Assembly (NCBI RefSeq): GCF_927798095.1 | Contig: NZ_CAKMMF010000022.1 | Coordinates: forward strand, 43,318 to 107,317 | DNA length: 64,000 bases | Direction: 5' to 3' | Source: Paenibacillus plantiphilus | Lineage (GTDB): Bacteria > Bacillota > Bacilli > Paenibacillales > Paenibacillaceae | Notes under the pieces: generated by a model | The model's input: the letters and a program-made list of their open reading frames with translations, nothing else | Told to the model about the DNA's origin: nothing | Database searches by the model: none | Made by a program: the position numbers and the translations under genes | Shown here: positions 1 to 9,287 of the stretch, piece by piece | Layout: every line of letters begins with the position of its first letter | Position numbering within the stretch: the stretch's first letter is position 1

Positions 1-1634
1 TAGACGATCACTTTGGGATTTTCAACCGGGGCGTACCCGATAAAGGAGACGACATATTTATCTGTCGAATAACCCTTGCCCTCAACCTTCTGCGCTGTTC
101 CTGTCTTGCCTGCAATACGATATCCTTCGATATAAGCATTTTTCCCTGTACCGTCGGATACGACCTGCTCCAAATAATCGCCAGCCAGCTTTGCAGTATT
201 CTCGGAGATGACCTTGCGCACAACCTTCGACTCAATAATCTCCGTCTTGTTCGTGACAGGATCTTCGATCTCCTTCACCAGATGGGGCACCATCAGCTTG
301 CCGCCATTGGCAACGGCTGCTACGGCCGCAACCTGTTGAATGCCTGTAACCTGAACAACACCCTGACCGAACGCCGCTGTCGCCACTTCGATATTCCGGC
401 TAAGATTAAAGCCGACGTTGCCCCTATTCTCACTCAGCTCAATGCCTGTTTTCTGACCAAAGCCGAACCTTGTAATATAATCCTTCAGCTTATCAGCCTT
501 TAGCATCTCATATCCTAGCTTGACGAACGCGACATTGCTGGAATGCTTCAATCCTTCCAGATAACTGATCGGTCCCCAGCCTGATCTTTTGTGATCAAAG
601 ATAGGTTTGGACGAGCCCGGTACACGAATGCTTCCTGATTGATAAGTCGCATTAGGGTCGAAATAGCCTTCCTCAATGGCCGCGGCCAAAGTTACGATCT
701 TGAAGGTAGAGCCCGGTTCATAAAGCGCTCTGGTCGCATGATTAGCAAAGTCCTTCGGCTTGAAATCCCCATATTGATTCGGGTTGAAATCGGGAAGGTT
801 CGCCATCCCCAATATTTCCATCGTCTGAGGATCTGCCGCTATCGCTGTAATGCTTTTCGGCTGGTACTTATTGTAAGCTTCCTTGATGGCTGACTCCACA
901 TAATGCTGAATCTCCGCATCGATTGTCAGCTTGACGTTCTTCCCGTCCCTCGACGGCTTGAATTCAACCTTGCCATTCTCAAGAATGACGCCGTTGCCGT
1001 CCTTCTCGTACTTGATTTCTCCTTCTTCACCGCGCAGCACTTCATCCAAAGCTGCTTCAAGCCCCATTTTGGCTTCGCCTGACTTATCCTCGTAGCCTAT
1101 TATATGTGAAGCCATATTGTCCTTAGGATAATAGCGTTTCTGCTCTTTAATCAAGTAGATTCCGACGTCTTTCACATCATACTGCTCCTCAAGCTCCTCC
1201 TTGAACCTCTCAAGGCGATCGGCAGGCTCCTTGTCAATCTTCCAACCTTCGTTGCGCACCTCGCGCTGCTGCCGGAACTCGCCGTTCTCCTTCTTGGAGG
1301 TAACAATTTCACGCACCTCGGATTCGGGCTTGCCCAATACGTTATGCAGCTTGCTGACGATGACATCCTCCAGCCCCAGCTTGTTAATCAACTGTGGATT
1401 GACCGCAACCGTATAGCCTTGGGCATCCATAGCCAGCACGTTGCCATCCCGGTCTGTGATTGTTCCCCGAGTTGGAATGAGCTTCTCGGATCTTGACCAA
1501 CTCTCTCTTGCCTTGTCTGCCCAGAACTCTGCTTCAACAACCTGTACCCAATAGACTCGACCTACCAGAACAGCAAAAAAGAGGGTAATGAACCCTCCGA
1601 TCAGCAATGTGCGCAGCTTTATCCGTTTTGTCAT
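1..1634 (-). CDS. pbpB: Class B penicillin-binding protein (division transpeptidase), 3' end outside window
   Basis: Septal peptidoglycan transpeptidase of the divisome, anchored in the membrane and acting outside the cell. The start is an ATG at 1634 after a GGAG-type ribosome binding site. About 544 residues are present before the window edge. A single N-terminal membrane segment (about residues 8-30) is followed by a dimerisation domain and the transpeptidase domain. The catalytic motifs are all visible: S309-T-F-K, S365-S-N and K510-T-G-T. It lies 10 bp after ftsL in the mraZ-rsmH-ftsL order, which in Bacillales is the position of pbpB (PBP2B). SpoVD is the close paralogue and usually follows. 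The C-terminus, where PASTA repeats would distinguish or confirm the type, is not visible, so a spoVD identity cannot be fully excluded. Confidence 0.9.
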   Translation of the reverse strand, partial: MTKRIKLRTLLIGGFITLFFAVLVGRVYWVQVVEAEFWADKARESWSRSEKLIPTRGTITDRDGNVLAMDAQGYTVAVNPQLINKLGLEDVIVSKLHNVLGKPESEVREIVTSKKENGEFRQQREVRNEGWKIDKEPADRLERFKEELEEQYDVKDVGIYLIKEQKRYYPKDNMASHIIGYEDKSGEAKMGLEAALDEVLRGEEGEIKYEKDGNGVILENGKVEFKPSRDGKNVKLTIDAEIQHYVESAIKEAYNKYQPKSITAIAADPQTMEILGMANLPDFNPNQYGDFKPKDFANHATRALYEPGSTFKIVTLAAAIEEGYFDPNATYQSGSIRVPGSSKPIFDHKRSGWGPISYLEGLKHSSNVAFVKLGYEMLKADKLKDYITRFGFGQKTGIELSENRGNVGFNLSRNIEVATAAFGQGVVQVTGIQQVAAVAAVANGGKLMVPHLVKEIEDPVTNKTEIIESKVVRKVISENTAKLAGDYLEQVVSDGTGKNAYIEGYRIAGKTGTAQKVEGKGYSTDKYVVSFIGYAPVENPKVIV

Positions 1635-1644
1635 AGCGGTCTCC

Positions 1645-2046
1645 TTATTCCTTCATTGCAGTCTCGTTATAGTTATCCCCTGTCTTCACTTTAATCGGAT
1701 CCTGATCATTCTCAATCATGCCTGTCTTTCTTGCCTGCTCAGTAATTCTCTCCGGATTCTTGAGCTTCTCGACCTGTATTTGCAGCTCCTTCATCTCAAC
1801 TGCCATCTTTTCGTACTTTCTCGTCATATCTCTAACATCTGCATTCATCTCATAGATTTGCGCATAACGAAATAGAATGACGCTCGCCACAAGCACACAT
1901 ACAAGAATGGTGAACATGTACAGCAATTTCTCCTGGACAGGCAGCGACTTCCGTTTCACAACTACCTTTTTGGTCTCACGAAATGTTTGCGGCGGTGTTG
2001 TCTTCTTCTTGGGCTGAAGTGCCAGATTACCATTCACATATGCCAT
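1645..2046 (-). CDS. ftsL: Cell division protein FtsL
   Basis: 133 residues with the bitopic FtsL layout. A basic, proline-rich cytoplasmic tail (about 1-38) is followed by one membrane helix (about 40-62) and an extracellular coiled coil (about 65-100). In the family FtsL forms a complex with DivIC/FtsB and FtsQ/DivIB and activates the septal synthase. Sequence conservation is weak in this family, so the call rests on topology and on the position between rsmH and pbpB. The ATG has a clear GGGAGG site. It should be co-transcribed with its neighbours. Confidence 0.88.
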   Translation of the reverse strand: MAYVNGNLALQPKKKTTPPQTFRETKKVVVKRKSLPVQEKLLYMFTILVCVLVASVILFRYAQIYEMNADVRDMTRKYEKMAVEMKELQIQVEKLKNPERITEQARKTGMIENDQDPIKVKTGDNYNETAMKE

Positions 2047-2103
2047 CTTATCTATTTCCCTCCCTGTTAATCTCCTGATATCTATTGGTGCAAAAGTTTA
2101 TGT

Positions 2104-3036
2104 TCATAGTTTCTCTGCAACTCTCAGCTTGGCCGAACGGGCTCTTGGATTCTGCTCCAATTCCGCCTCGCTTGGCACGATCGGCTTGCGGTTAATAAGC
2201 TTCAGCACGCCGTTGCTCCCGCAGACACACATCGGAAAATCTGGCGGACAGCTGCACTTTTCAATATATTTCGCAAACATCTGCTTGCAAATACGATCTT
2301 CCAGCGAGTGGAACGTAATGACTGATGCTCTTCCACCAGCATTCAACACCCTGATCGTCGCTTCCAGCGCTGATTCCTCTGCGCCGAGCTCATCGTTAAC
2401 TGCAATACGCAGCGCTTGAAAAGTCCGCTTGGCTGGATGCGGCCCTGTACGCCTCGCGGCCGCAGGAATCCCCATTTTCACAAGCTCTACAAGCTCGCCT
2501 GTCGTTTCGATGCTCTTCTGCTGACGCGCCAGCCCAATTTTTTTCGCAATATTGCGGGCGAATCGCTCTTCTCCGTAGTCTGCAAGGATGCGGGATATTT
2601 CACGCTCTTCCCACGTATTAATAATGTCGCCAGCTGTCAGCATCCCCTGCTGATCCATCCGCATATCAAGCGGCGCATCATGGTTATAACTGAATCCTCT
2701 ATCCGCTTCATCAAGCTGCGGACTGGATACGCCCAAGTCGAACAGCACGCCATCTACACCGGCAATATTAAGCTCGCGCAGCACCTGCTCCAAATAGCGG
2801 AAATTACGCTTGACTAATGTCACCTTGTCTATGTATGGAGCCAATCGGACAACCGCATTCTCATGCGCCCAGTCATCCTGGTCTAGCGCAATCAGTCTTC
2901 CGCCCGCTCCAAGCCTGGATGCGATCAGCTCGCTATGTCCCGCTCCGCCCAGCGTGCAATCGACATAAATTCCGTCTGGCTTAATAGCCAAACCATCGAC
3001 TGCTTCTTCCTTAAGTACCGTAATATGTTCAAACAT
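2104..3036 (-). CDS. rsmH: 16S rRNA (cytosine(1402)-N4)-methyltransferase RsmH
   Basis: 310 residues, the normal family length. It methylates N4 of C1402 in the decoding centre of 16S rRNA using SAM. The N-terminus [13 protein letters not shown] and the SAM-binding motif [10 protein letters not shown] (about residues 27-36) are typical, as are [10 protein letters not shown], the ITFHSLEDR motif and the basic C-terminus [12 protein letters not shown] strong GGGAGG site precedes the ATG. It is second in the mraZ cluster, with about 48 bp between it and mraZ. Confidence 0.97.
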   Translation of the reverse strand: MFEHITVLKEEAVDGLAIKPDGIYVDCTLGGAGHSELIASRLGAGGRLIALDQDDWAHENAVVRLAPYIDKVTLVKRNFRYLEQVLRELNIAGVDGVLFDLGVSSPQLDEADRGFSYNHDAPLDMRMDQQGMLTAGDIINTWEEREISRILADYGEERFARNIAKKIGLARQQKSIETTGELVELVKMGIPAAARRTGPHPAKRTFQALRIAVNDELGAEESALEATIRVLNAGGRASVITFHSLEDRICKQMFAKYIEKCSCPPDFPMCVCGSNGVLKLINRKPIVPSEAELEQNPRARSAKLRVAEKL

Positions 3037-3084
3037 GATGCAGCCCTCCCGGCTAATAAGTCGCCGCTAAGAGCCGCAAGCGAT

Positions 3085-3522
3085 CTAGAAATTAAAATCA
3101 AAATCAACGAGCTTCTCTGCAATGTCATTGAATGTTTCTTCCGACTGCTTGAAATAGCCCTCCCATATTTGCTTGCTCCATATCTCCACCCGGTTCGATA
3201 CACCGAGTATGATGCAATCCTTATCCAGCTTCGCATATTCGCATAACGTATTCGGTAGGTTTACCCTTCCCTGTTTATCAAGTTCGCATTCTGTAGCACC
3301 CGAGAAGAAGAAACGGGAGAATGCTCTGGCATCCGACTTCATAAGCGGCAGCGCCTTGAGCTTCTGCTCCAGCACACTCCATTCGCTCATCGGGTAAACG
3401 AACAAGCAGTTGTCGAGACCCCGGGTAACGATGAACTGTTCACCCAGACTGTCGCGGAATTTGGCTGGGATAATGATTCGGCCTTTGTCATCAATACTAT
3501 GCTGATGCTCTCCCATAAACAT
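3085..3522 (-). CDS. mraZ: Transcriptional regulator MraZ
   Basis: 145 residues made of two AbrB-like halves, [16 protein letters not shown] at the start and [17 protein letters not shown] in the middle, each with the DxKGRxxxP-type signature. In characterised species MraZ forms a ring that binds direct repeats in its own promoter and represses the division and cell wall cluster. The open frame extends 25 codons upstream, but those codons are the operator region and lack the family signature. The ATG at 3522 has a GGTGGAG site seven bases away. A second ATG two codons on (3516) is an alternative. Confidence 0.95.
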   Translation of the reverse strand: MFMGEHQHSIDDKGRIIIPAKFRDSLGEQFIVTRGLDNCLFVYPMSEWSVLEQKLKALPLMKSDARAFSRFFFSGATECELDKQGRVNLPNTLCEYAKLDKDCIILGVSNRVEIWSKQIWEGYFKQSEETFNDIAEKLVDFDFNF

Positions 3523-3547
3523 AAGGCCGCTCCACCCCTTCCCCCTA

Positions 3548-3598
3548 ATCCACCACTTAGCCCCACTTTTCACCACTAGAGTTGAACTATTCGCCACT
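3548..3598 (-). promoter_or_regulatory. MraZ operator: three phased decamer repeats
   Basis: Read on the minus strand, three consecutive 10-bp units occupy 3577-3548 and each begins AGTGG(T/G)G. A fourth, weaker AGTGGCG lies about two turns upstream at 3598. This is the arrangement known for MraZ boxes upstream of mraZ, and it ends about 25 bp before the mraZ start. I infer autoregulation of the whole division cluster. The core promoter upstream (about 3600-3720) is not clear by eye. Confidence 0.85.
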
Positions 3599-3803
3599 CA
3601 AAACAAAATTCCTGCTCCTGCAGCCATAATATTAAAAATATTTTATGCGATTAATCTTGTTACAATTTTGAAACTTTTTCCTTCGCCAGTTCGTGTAAGC
3701 TATGAGTGTCAATATTCGCAAATTATATTTACTGACCCCTAATAGCTGTTATCGCCCCTTAAATCCGTTGTGCCAAGAATGATTGCAAGCTGCAAAGGAG
3801 AGA

Positions 3804-4061
3804 ATGATTGACGTTATGAACGCCACTGCTGAATACAGAATAGAGCAATTGCGCCCCGTCGAGCATCTCTGCTATCAGGTTGCTCACTATTTGCTCGGTG
3901 ATGATGCCGAAGCCGCCGCCGCAAGCGAAGAAGCGCTCATCGAGCTGTACCGCTCTCCCCAGTTTGCCAGCAGCAGCGACGAGGATCGACGAGAGCTCGC
4001 CAAACAAGCAGCCATCCGCTGCGCCCTGCAGCGCGCAAGCAAACGCCTGCAATACCATTGA
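3804..4061 (+). CDS. Small protein resembling sigma-70 region 2, unknown function
   Basis: About 85 residues, divergent from mraZ. The segment EHLCYQVAHYLLGDDAEAA...EEALIELYRS has the pattern of region 2 of ECF sigma factors (aliphatic helix, LLGD, DAE, EAxxxLYR). No region 4 helix-turn-helix follows, and the C-terminus ends in a short basic helix. The frame opens with a TTG at 3783. An AAGGAG site at 3795-3800 is closest to the ATG at 3804, only three bases away, so the ATG at 3816 is also possible. A strong hairpin terminator follows. I cannot name the family, and the sigma resemblance is by eye. Confidence 0.6.
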   Translation: MIDVMNATAEYRIEQLRPVEHLCYQVAHYLLGDDAEAAAASEEALIELYRSPQFASSSDEDRRELAKQAAIRCALQRASKRLQYH

Positions 4062-4088
4062 CATCTATACATCACTCGATAAATAGAA

Positions 4089-4142
4089 AAGAGAGCTGCA
4101 TCATCCCCTCAAGGCAGGTGATGCAGCTCTCTCTCTTTTTTT
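4089..4142. terminator. Bidirectional intrinsic terminator
   Basis: A 13-bp perfect stem (4091-4103 with 4119-4131) is flanked by a T run on the plus side and an A run on the other side. It can end both the small plus-strand gene and the minus-strand DUF4349 gene that converge here. Confidence 0.9.
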
Positions 4143-4144
4143 CA

Positions 4145-5305
4145 TTATTTTGTATCCTTGTCGGCATCGGATTCCGCTGGCCGTTGATTCCCCTGCTCTC
4201 CCGCTGTCTTATCATTGCTCTCAGGTGTCGTATCCACTTTCATTCCATAGCCACCTCCGCTAGCTGGCCTGCTGCCGCCGAATCTTCTGCGATTGCGACG
4301 ATAGATCATATATCCCGGAACAGCTATTACAGCAAGCACTACTAATACCGGAAGTGCCCCGGCAATAAAGACCAGCAGACCCTGAATAGACGCATAGACA
4401 ACATTCGCGCTGCCTGTTAAAGCATCGGTTATTCTTTCCAGAAAACCAGGCTTCTCTTCTTCCGCAGCCTTCACTGTCGGCTCTAGCAGCTGATAGATCC
4501 TTAATTCGATTGTAGAGAAAGCAACGTTCTGGTCCAAATAACGCATTCTTCCTTTAATACGTTCAATCTCCAGCTGAACATCCCCGAGCTCGGTTGAGAA
4601 TCTGACCAGATCATCAGCCTTCGTCGCTTTCTCCATAAAAGCGATAAGCCTGCTCTCCACAATCTGACGCGCCTTCAGCCTCGATTCCAGATCGACATAC
4701 TCCTCCGTCACATCCGTACCCTTCATACTGCTTTCATAATTCAAATGGCTGATCCCCTCCAGCTGTGCCAAAAATGGCGTAAAGCCAGTGGAAGGAACCT
4801 TGATCGTATACGTGCCGCCAAGCTCATAGGTCGACTTCTGATCCGCGAAATCCAGCACATATCCACCAGATAAATTGATTATGTTCTGTAAAGCAGTTCT
4901 GGTTTTCGCGTAATCTTCAACCTCCATATTAATATTTGCTGAATAAATGAGCTTGCGCTTTTGACTGCTTTGATCCGCTGCCAATGCGTCTCCACCACTG
5001 CCTCTAGCGCCTTCACTTCCCGCAGCTGTATCGGCAGCCCGATCTGCTGTGGTCGATGAATTCGCATTCGCGGAAACTCCTGAAGTTTCCCCCTCAAGAG
5101 CTTTAGCCTCTTGGGGGCTCTCTAGCGAAACTTCATTTACCTGACTCTGGCTCGTGCTCGCTGCACCGTTAAATGCTTTATTGTTTCCTTGTTCGCTTGC
5201 TTCGTTATCGTTCCCTCCGCATCCGGCAACAATCGCCAGCGTCACCAAGATGGCAGCAATGATGCCAAGCCTCCCCCAATACATTCCTTTGCGATCATCC
5301 AACAT
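4145..5305 (-). CDS. DUF4349 domain lipoprotein with C-terminal membrane helix
   Basis: 386 residues. The N-terminus is a lipoprotein signal, with a hydrophobic stretch (about 12-28) ending in the lipobox VAGC. A low-complexity Ser/Ala/Glu-rich linker (about 30-115) leads into the DUF4349 domain (about 118-270), whose hallmarks are IYSANINMEVEDY near its start and VDLESRLKARQ in its helical part, predicted coiled coil. A membrane helix follows (about 305-335), then a basic tail and a disordered acidic end. Function is unknown; the family is usually described as an envelope protein. It is monocistronic, with a terminator just downstream and a large repeat-bearing gap upstream. Confidence 0.85.
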   Translation of the reverse strand: MLDDRKGMYWGRLGIIAAILVTLAIVAGCGGNDNEASEQGNNKAFNGAASTSQSQVNEVSLESPQEAKALEGETSGVSANANSSTTADRAADTAAGSEGARGSGGDALAADQSSQKRKLIYSANINMEVEDYAKTRTALQNIINLSGGYVLDFADQKSTYELGGTYTIKVPSTGFTPFLAQLEGISHLNYESSMKGTDVTEEYVDLESRLKARQIVESRLIAFMEKATKADDLVRFSTELGDVQLEIERIKGRMRYLDQNVAFSTIELRIYQLLEPTVKAAEEEKPGFLERITDALTGSANVVYASIQGLLVFIAGALPVLVVLAVIAVPGYMIYRRNRRRFGGSRPASGGGYGMKVDTTPESNDKTAGEQGNQRPAESDADKDTK

Positions 5306-5537
5306 TCTCTAGTCCCCCTTATCTATATGCGACTCTGATGATATCCACTAGACGTTTATACAATGGAAGAAGTTGCAAAGTTGGCGAGAGGCTGAAGGAT
5401 AAAACAACTCCGAATGCAAACTGGTTAGCAACTGAAAAGCAACTTGAAGCGCAGCTGAGGCAGTAACTCCATTTCGCCTCTTTTCGGTGTATTCCCAAGG
5501 CATGCTTCCTGATTCTCCAAGTGGTATGACTATAATA

Positions 5538-5586
5538 AAAGGACCGTCAGGGAAGGGGCGGGGGGGGCATCCTGACGGTCCTTTTG
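5538..5586. terminator. Orphan terminator-like hairpin
   Basis: A 15-bp perfect inverted repeat (5538-5552 with 5572-5586) whose arms are A/T rich at the outside, around a 19-base G-rich loop. No recognisable gene ends next to it on either strand. Its core, ACCGTCAGG with CCTGACGGT, is the same as in the terminator at 25.0 kb. Confidence 0.7.
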
Positions 5587-5673
5587 GATTTGGAGAATAG
5601 ATGCAACTCAACTTCGCACTCTAGTACACCTCTTTAATACTCGAAACACATCTCATTCACTCATTCGGGCCAG

Positions 5674-5866
5674 GCTGTAAAACGATTTTTCCCGCTTATA
5701 CGAAGGATCACCCGCTTTCTGGCAGCTGTAAGCGGTTTTTGTCCGCTTATCGTCTCCACCGCAGCCCCATTCACTCGCTCGCTCGCGCTGTAAGACGATT
5801 TCTCCTGCTTAAACAACCGGTCGCGTTCCTTGCAGCAGCTTTAAGCAGGATTTGTCCGCTTACAGT
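5674..5866 (+). repeat. Array 1 of alternating hairpin modules, 113-bp period
   Basis: Four modules in the 5306-6003 gap. Each starts GCTGTAA (the last GCTTTAA), has a T-rich centre and ends in GCTTA. The cleanest copy, at 5725, has GTAAGCGG pairing with CCGCTTAT. The GTAA cores (TTAA in the last) are at 5677, 5728, 5790 and 5841, so the spacings are 51, 62 and 51 bp and the full period is 113 bp. The same spacing recurs in two other arrays in this window. Nothing else gene-like is visible in the rest of the 5306-6003 gap apart from the orphan hairpin. Confidence 0.85.
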
Positions 5867-6002
5867 AGTCTCCGGCATCGACGCCTCGCACTCCACGCAT
5901 AACATGACAACCTTCGTACACGAACAGCTTGAGTCCATTCTTTGGATTCCCACAGTCCACTCTCTCTTGATTAGGGTAGCAATTTTATACTTTCTGAAGA
6001 GT

Positions 6003-6050
6003 TAAAAAACCGCCTGAGCCCGAATTCGTTAGAATTCAGCCCAGACGGCA
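6003..6050 (-). terminator. Intrinsic terminator of ahcY transcript
   Basis: On the minus strand, an imperfect stem of about 17 bp closes on GAATTC-TAAC-GAATTC, with wobble pairs and one bulge, and is followed by six T. It lies about 170 bp after the ahcY stop, so the transcript would include the 9-bp repeat tract between them. Confidence 0.8.
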
Positions 6051-6058
6051 ATTGGATC

Positions 6059-6149
6059 ATTTTCATTGATTTCATTGATTTCATTGATTTCATTGATTTC
6101 ATTGATTTCATTGATTTCATTGATTTCATTGATTTCATTGATTTCATTG
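6059..6149. repeat. 9-bp tandem repeat, about 10 copies
   Basis: Nine perfect copies of ATTTCATTG occupy 6069-6149, preceded by one copy with an extra T. They sit between the ahcY stop and its terminator. Next to them, two imperfect copies of a 26-bp sequence ending in TTTGCATC occur (about 6149-6174 and 6187-6212). On the minus strand the unit would read Met-Lys-Ser, but I see no ribosome binding site to support translation. Confidence 0.95.
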
Positions 6150-6221
6150 GATCAACCGATTCAATTTGCATCCCGAAAGATTTCAATGGATCAATCGCAT
6201 CCATTTGCATCATACAGAATT

Positions 6222-7493
6222 TTAATGCTCGGTCCAGCTCTCCAGATAAGTTTTCTGCTCTTCAGTCAGCTTATCGATGCCGATGCCAAGCGATTCCAGC
6301 TTGAAGCGAGCTACTTGCTCATCAAGTGCATAGGGAACGTTGACAACTGTACCGCCAAGCGCTTTGTAATTATCGTTCACATATTTGAGAGACATCGCCT
6401 GAAGCGCAAAAGTCATATCCATAATCTCTGCCGGATGTCCGTCCCCAGCAGCCAGGTTAACAAGACGCCCTTCCGCCAGCAGGTAGATGCTGCGTCCATC
6501 CTTCAACTTGTACTCTTCGATATTGCGACGCACGACGCGCTTCTCAGCTGTAAGCGCATCCAGCTCCGGCTTGTTCACTTCGATATCAAAGTGGCCTGCA
6601 TTGGACAGAATTGCACCGTTTTTCATCACTTCATAATGCTCGCCACGGATAACGTCGCGATTGCCGGTTACTGTTACGAAAATATCGCCAACCTTGGCTG
6701 CTTCAATCATCGGCAGCACGGTGTAGCCATCCATATAGGCTTCTACCGCTCTAATGCCGTCAATTTCGGTCACGACAACGTTCGCGCCAAGACCCTTGGC
6801 ACGCATCGCAACCCCTTTGCCGCACCAGCCGTAGCCGACAACAACAACCGTCTTGCCCGCTGCCACAAGGTTCGTCGTCCGATTAATGCCATCCCATACG
6901 GATTGACCTGTACCGTAACGATTATCGAACAAATATTTGCAGAATGCATCATTAACTGCAACCATCGGGAATTTGAGTTCCCCGTCCTTCTCCATTGCTT
7001 TCAGACGCAGAATGCCTGTCGTCGTTTCTTCCGCTCCTCCGCGCACCTGAGTCATCAAGTCCTGACGCTCCGCATGCAGAATAGAGATCAGATCGCCGCC
7101 GTCGTCAATAATGAGGTCGGGCTTCGTTTCGAGCGTCTTAATAAGAAGCTCCTTGTATTCCTTCGGCTCCGGGTTATATTTGGCGAATACTGTAATGCCA
7201 TCCTCTACGAGCGCCGCGCATACATCATCCTGTGTGGACAATGGATTGCTGCCTGTAATGGTAACCTCCGCTCCTCCCGCCTGCACTACTTTAGCCAGAT
7301 AAGCGGTTTTTGCCTCTAAGTGAAGAGAAATTGCAACCTTCAGTCCTTTAAAAGGCTGCTCCTGCTCGAATTGCTCACGAATCCGGTTCAATACCGGCAT
7401 ATGCGCCGCAACCCATTCAATTTTCAAATGACCTTCCGGCGCAAGCGCCAGGTCAGTAACAATACTTGTTTCCTTAGCATGAATACTCATCAT
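6222..7493 (-). CDS. ahcY: Adenosylhomocysteinase
   Basis: 423 residues. It hydrolyses S-adenosylhomocysteine to adenosine and homocysteine and so keeps SAM-dependent methylation running. The NAD-binding Rossmann motif GYGWCGKG is clear (about residues 215-222), and the signature [10 protein letters not shown] and the C-terminal [12 protein letters not shown] region are present. The length is that of the shorter bacterial form, without the insertion of the eukaryotic type. The ATG has an AAGGG site seven bases upstream. It starts 12 bp after bshC on the same strand, so the two are probably co-transcribed. Bacillus subtilis uses the Pfs/LuxS route instead, so this is a lineage difference. Confidence 0.96.
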   Translation of the reverse strand: MMSIHAKETSIVTDLALAPEGHLKIEWVAAHMPVLNRIREQFEQEQPFKGLKVAISLHLEAKTAYLAKVVQAGGAEVTITGSNPLSTQDDVCAALVEDGITVFAKYNPEPKEYKELLIKTLETKPDLIIDDGGDLISILHAERQDLMTQVRGGAEETTTGILRLKAMEKDGELKFPMVAVNDAFCKYLFDNRYGTGQSVWDGINRTTNLVAAGKTVVVVGYGWCGKGVAMRAKGLGANVVVTEIDGIRAVEAYMDGYTVLPMIEAAKVGDIFVTVTGNRDVIRGEHYEVMKNGAILSNAGHFDIEVNKPELDALTAEKRVVRRNIEEYKLKDGRSIYLLAEGRLVNLAAGDGHPAEIMDMTFALQAMSLKYVNDNYKALGGTVVNVPYALDEQVARFKLESLGIGIDKLTEEQKTYLESWTEH

Positions 7494-7505
7494 CCAACAA
7501 CCCTT

Positions 7506-9170
7506 CTATAGATAGATTAATCGATGGCCTCCGCGAATATCGAAGGGAGCCTCCAGCAACCGCTGCAGCCACGCTCTTCCATATCGATTCCAATACACCG
7601 CCGCATTGACAGTCCGCTCCTGCGGCTTGCCTTCCGGCCAGAGTGACAGAGCAATGCGATCCAGCTGTCTGAGGCCTGCGTTGAAACGTATAGCATGAGC
7701 CTCCTTCGTATGCGATTCAAGGAATGCAATCTGCTCTAGAATCTTTGCCTTATTTCTTTGGCCAAGATCGGATAATCCTGCCTGCACAGATGATACCATC
7801 TCAAGCAGCGGTTCGTAAAGATCTGCGAATTTCTCCTTTGCTTCAGCAAACCGACTTTCAATATGAAATTCATCCTGTTTCAACAGCCATGCTTCTCTAA
7901 TCGCGGAGAATCGGCATGCGACATCCTCGAAGGTCAGACCGTATTTCATCATATGCTTCGCCACCGTACCTTCAACAAAGGTAAATGACATGCGAGGCAC
8001 AACAATCGGCATCTGCATATGCAGAGCGCGGAATGCTTCGGCGGTCAATGCCCAGTAGGCGATCTCGCCAGGACCCAGCACAGTTGCAAGCACAGGCAGC
8101 ACATAGTCCTGCATAAGCGGCCGTGTCAGCACATTGTTGCTCAGTCGCTCAGGGGCCGATTCTGCAATGGCAAGCAGCTCGTCCTTCGTCCAGGAGACCG
8201 TCCCTCTGCGATTCTCGAAGCGGCCGTCCCGCTTGAAGAGCAAGGTTCGCTCGCCTTCCGCGTCATTCCGATCAATACCATCCTGCGCCCCGCGGTAAAT
8301 GAATAAATTAGCGCCTCCCGGCACAACCTCCGCTTGCTGCGAATAGCCGCATTCCTGAACCGCCTGCGCACCTCTCAGATAGGCATCCTCAAGCTTATCA
8401 TTATGCTGAATCAACGCTTTGAACATCGGAGCTTCCAGACGTCTCAGATCAGGATCATCGGCATCCAGCAGCACGAGGCCTTGCGCGCCGAACAGCCATC
8501 CCATTATGTGAGCGAACCAGTCGGACAATGATTGTGATTGCTTCGCATACAGCGTCAGCCGCTCAAGCAGCTCCGGCTTGAACGCCGTATCCTCAAGCGC
8601 AGCGCTCAACTGCGCGATAGCCGCAGCCATGCATTCCTGAGTCAGGACTGTCTGGCTTACAGATCGTCTAGCCCCTTCAGGACGGTCTATTGCGATTCTG
8701 TCCATCCCATAATCCCGAGCCAGAAGCAATGCATGATTGACTTCATCCCAATCATGATCCTCACCGGCAATCCAGAAGACCGGCACAACCGTCTCCCCAT
8801 GCTTTCGCGACGCTTCCTCTGCCGCGCGTATAATCGATACTGCTTTATGTATAACCAGAAGCGGGCCTGTCCACAGTCCAGCCTGCTGTCCACCGACGAT
8901 AACCGGCGCGCCACCTGCGAGCGCCTCAATGCTTTGGGCTACAGCGGGACTCCAGTTAAACCGCTTATTATATTCCTTCAGCGTGCGGGCCAGCTTGTCC
9001 GGCGACACACGAGAATCAGCTTGCTCTCTCAACCACTGAAGCCTGCGCTTCCAGTCGCCCTCCGCTTCGGGATGGCTTCCGAATATCGAATCCAAACGGA
9101 CGTCGGAACGCTTGATGTATGCTTCCGTCAGTGGCTGGCCGATTGGCAGCTGAACAGATTCAGTTTCCAT
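7506..9170 (-). CDS. bshC: Bacillithiol synthase BshC (cysteine-adding enzyme)
   Basis: 554 residues. It adds cysteine to GlcN-malate in the last step of bacillithiol synthesis in the cytoplasm. The motifs GGQQAGLWTGPLLVIHKA and FWIAGEDHDWDEVNH are characteristic, and a C-terminal coiled coil follows. A TTG at 9182 would extend the frame by four residues, but the ATG at 9170 has the GAGG site and is preferred. In Bacillus bshC (yllA) lies directly upstream of mraZ. Here ahcY, the DUF4349 gene and a repeat-bearing gap separate them. Confidence 0.95.
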   Translation of the reverse strand: METESVQLPIGQPLTEAYIKRSDVRLDSIFGSHPEAEGDWKRRLQWLREQADSRVSPDKLARTLKEYNKRFNWSPAVAQSIEALAGGAPVIVGGQQAGLWTGPLLVIHKAVSIIRAAEEASRKHGETVVPVFWIAGEDHDWDEVNHALLLARDYGMDRIAIDRPEGARRSVSQTVLTQECMAAAIAQLSAALEDTAFKPELLERLTLYAKQSQSLSDWFAHIMGWLFGAQGLVLLDADDPDLRRLEAPMFKALIQHNDKLEDAYLRGAQAVQECGYSQQAEVVPGGANLFIYRGAQDGIDRNDAEGERTLLFKRDGRFENRRGTVSWTKDELLAIAESAPERLSNNVLTRPLMQDYVLPVLATVLGPGEIAYWALTAEAFRALHMQMPIVVPRMSFTFVEGTVAKHMMKYGLTFEDVACRFSAIREAWLLKQDEFHIESRFAEAKEKFADLYEPLLEMVSSVQAGLSDLGQRNKAKILEQIAFLESHTKEAHAIRFNAGLRQLDRIALSLWPEGKPQERTVNAAVYWNRYGRAWLQRLLEAPFDIRGGHRLIYL

Positions 9171-9236
9171 GTGCAGCCTCAACCTCTCTATCTTTTCCGT
9201 CTGCTATTGATTGTACACAACGACAGCCGCACCGTC

Positions 9237-9267
9237 AAAAAAAATCGCCCCCCTTAAAGGGAGGCAA
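9237..9267 (-). terminator. Intrinsic terminator after DUF3397 gene
   Basis: On the minus strand a GC-rich stem, GCCTCCCTT with AAGGGGGGC, is followed by eight T just after an intervening GA. It separates the panE-DUF3397 unit from bshC. Confidence 0.85.
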
Positions 9268-9287
9268 GAGCCCGCACGATCACACCT

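Noticed and set aside
5348..5611. 87-residue minus-strand open frame
   Set aside because: It spans the orphan terminator hairpin, has a Pro/Gly-rich unprotein-like composition and no family features.
5971..6213. Protein made of Met-Lys-Ser repeats downstream of ahcY
   Set aside because: No ribosome binding site; it is the translation of the 9-bp repeat and runs through the terminator.
6066..7319. Long plus-strand open frame (417 codons)
   Set aside because: Starts in the 9-bp repeat and is antisense to ahcY.
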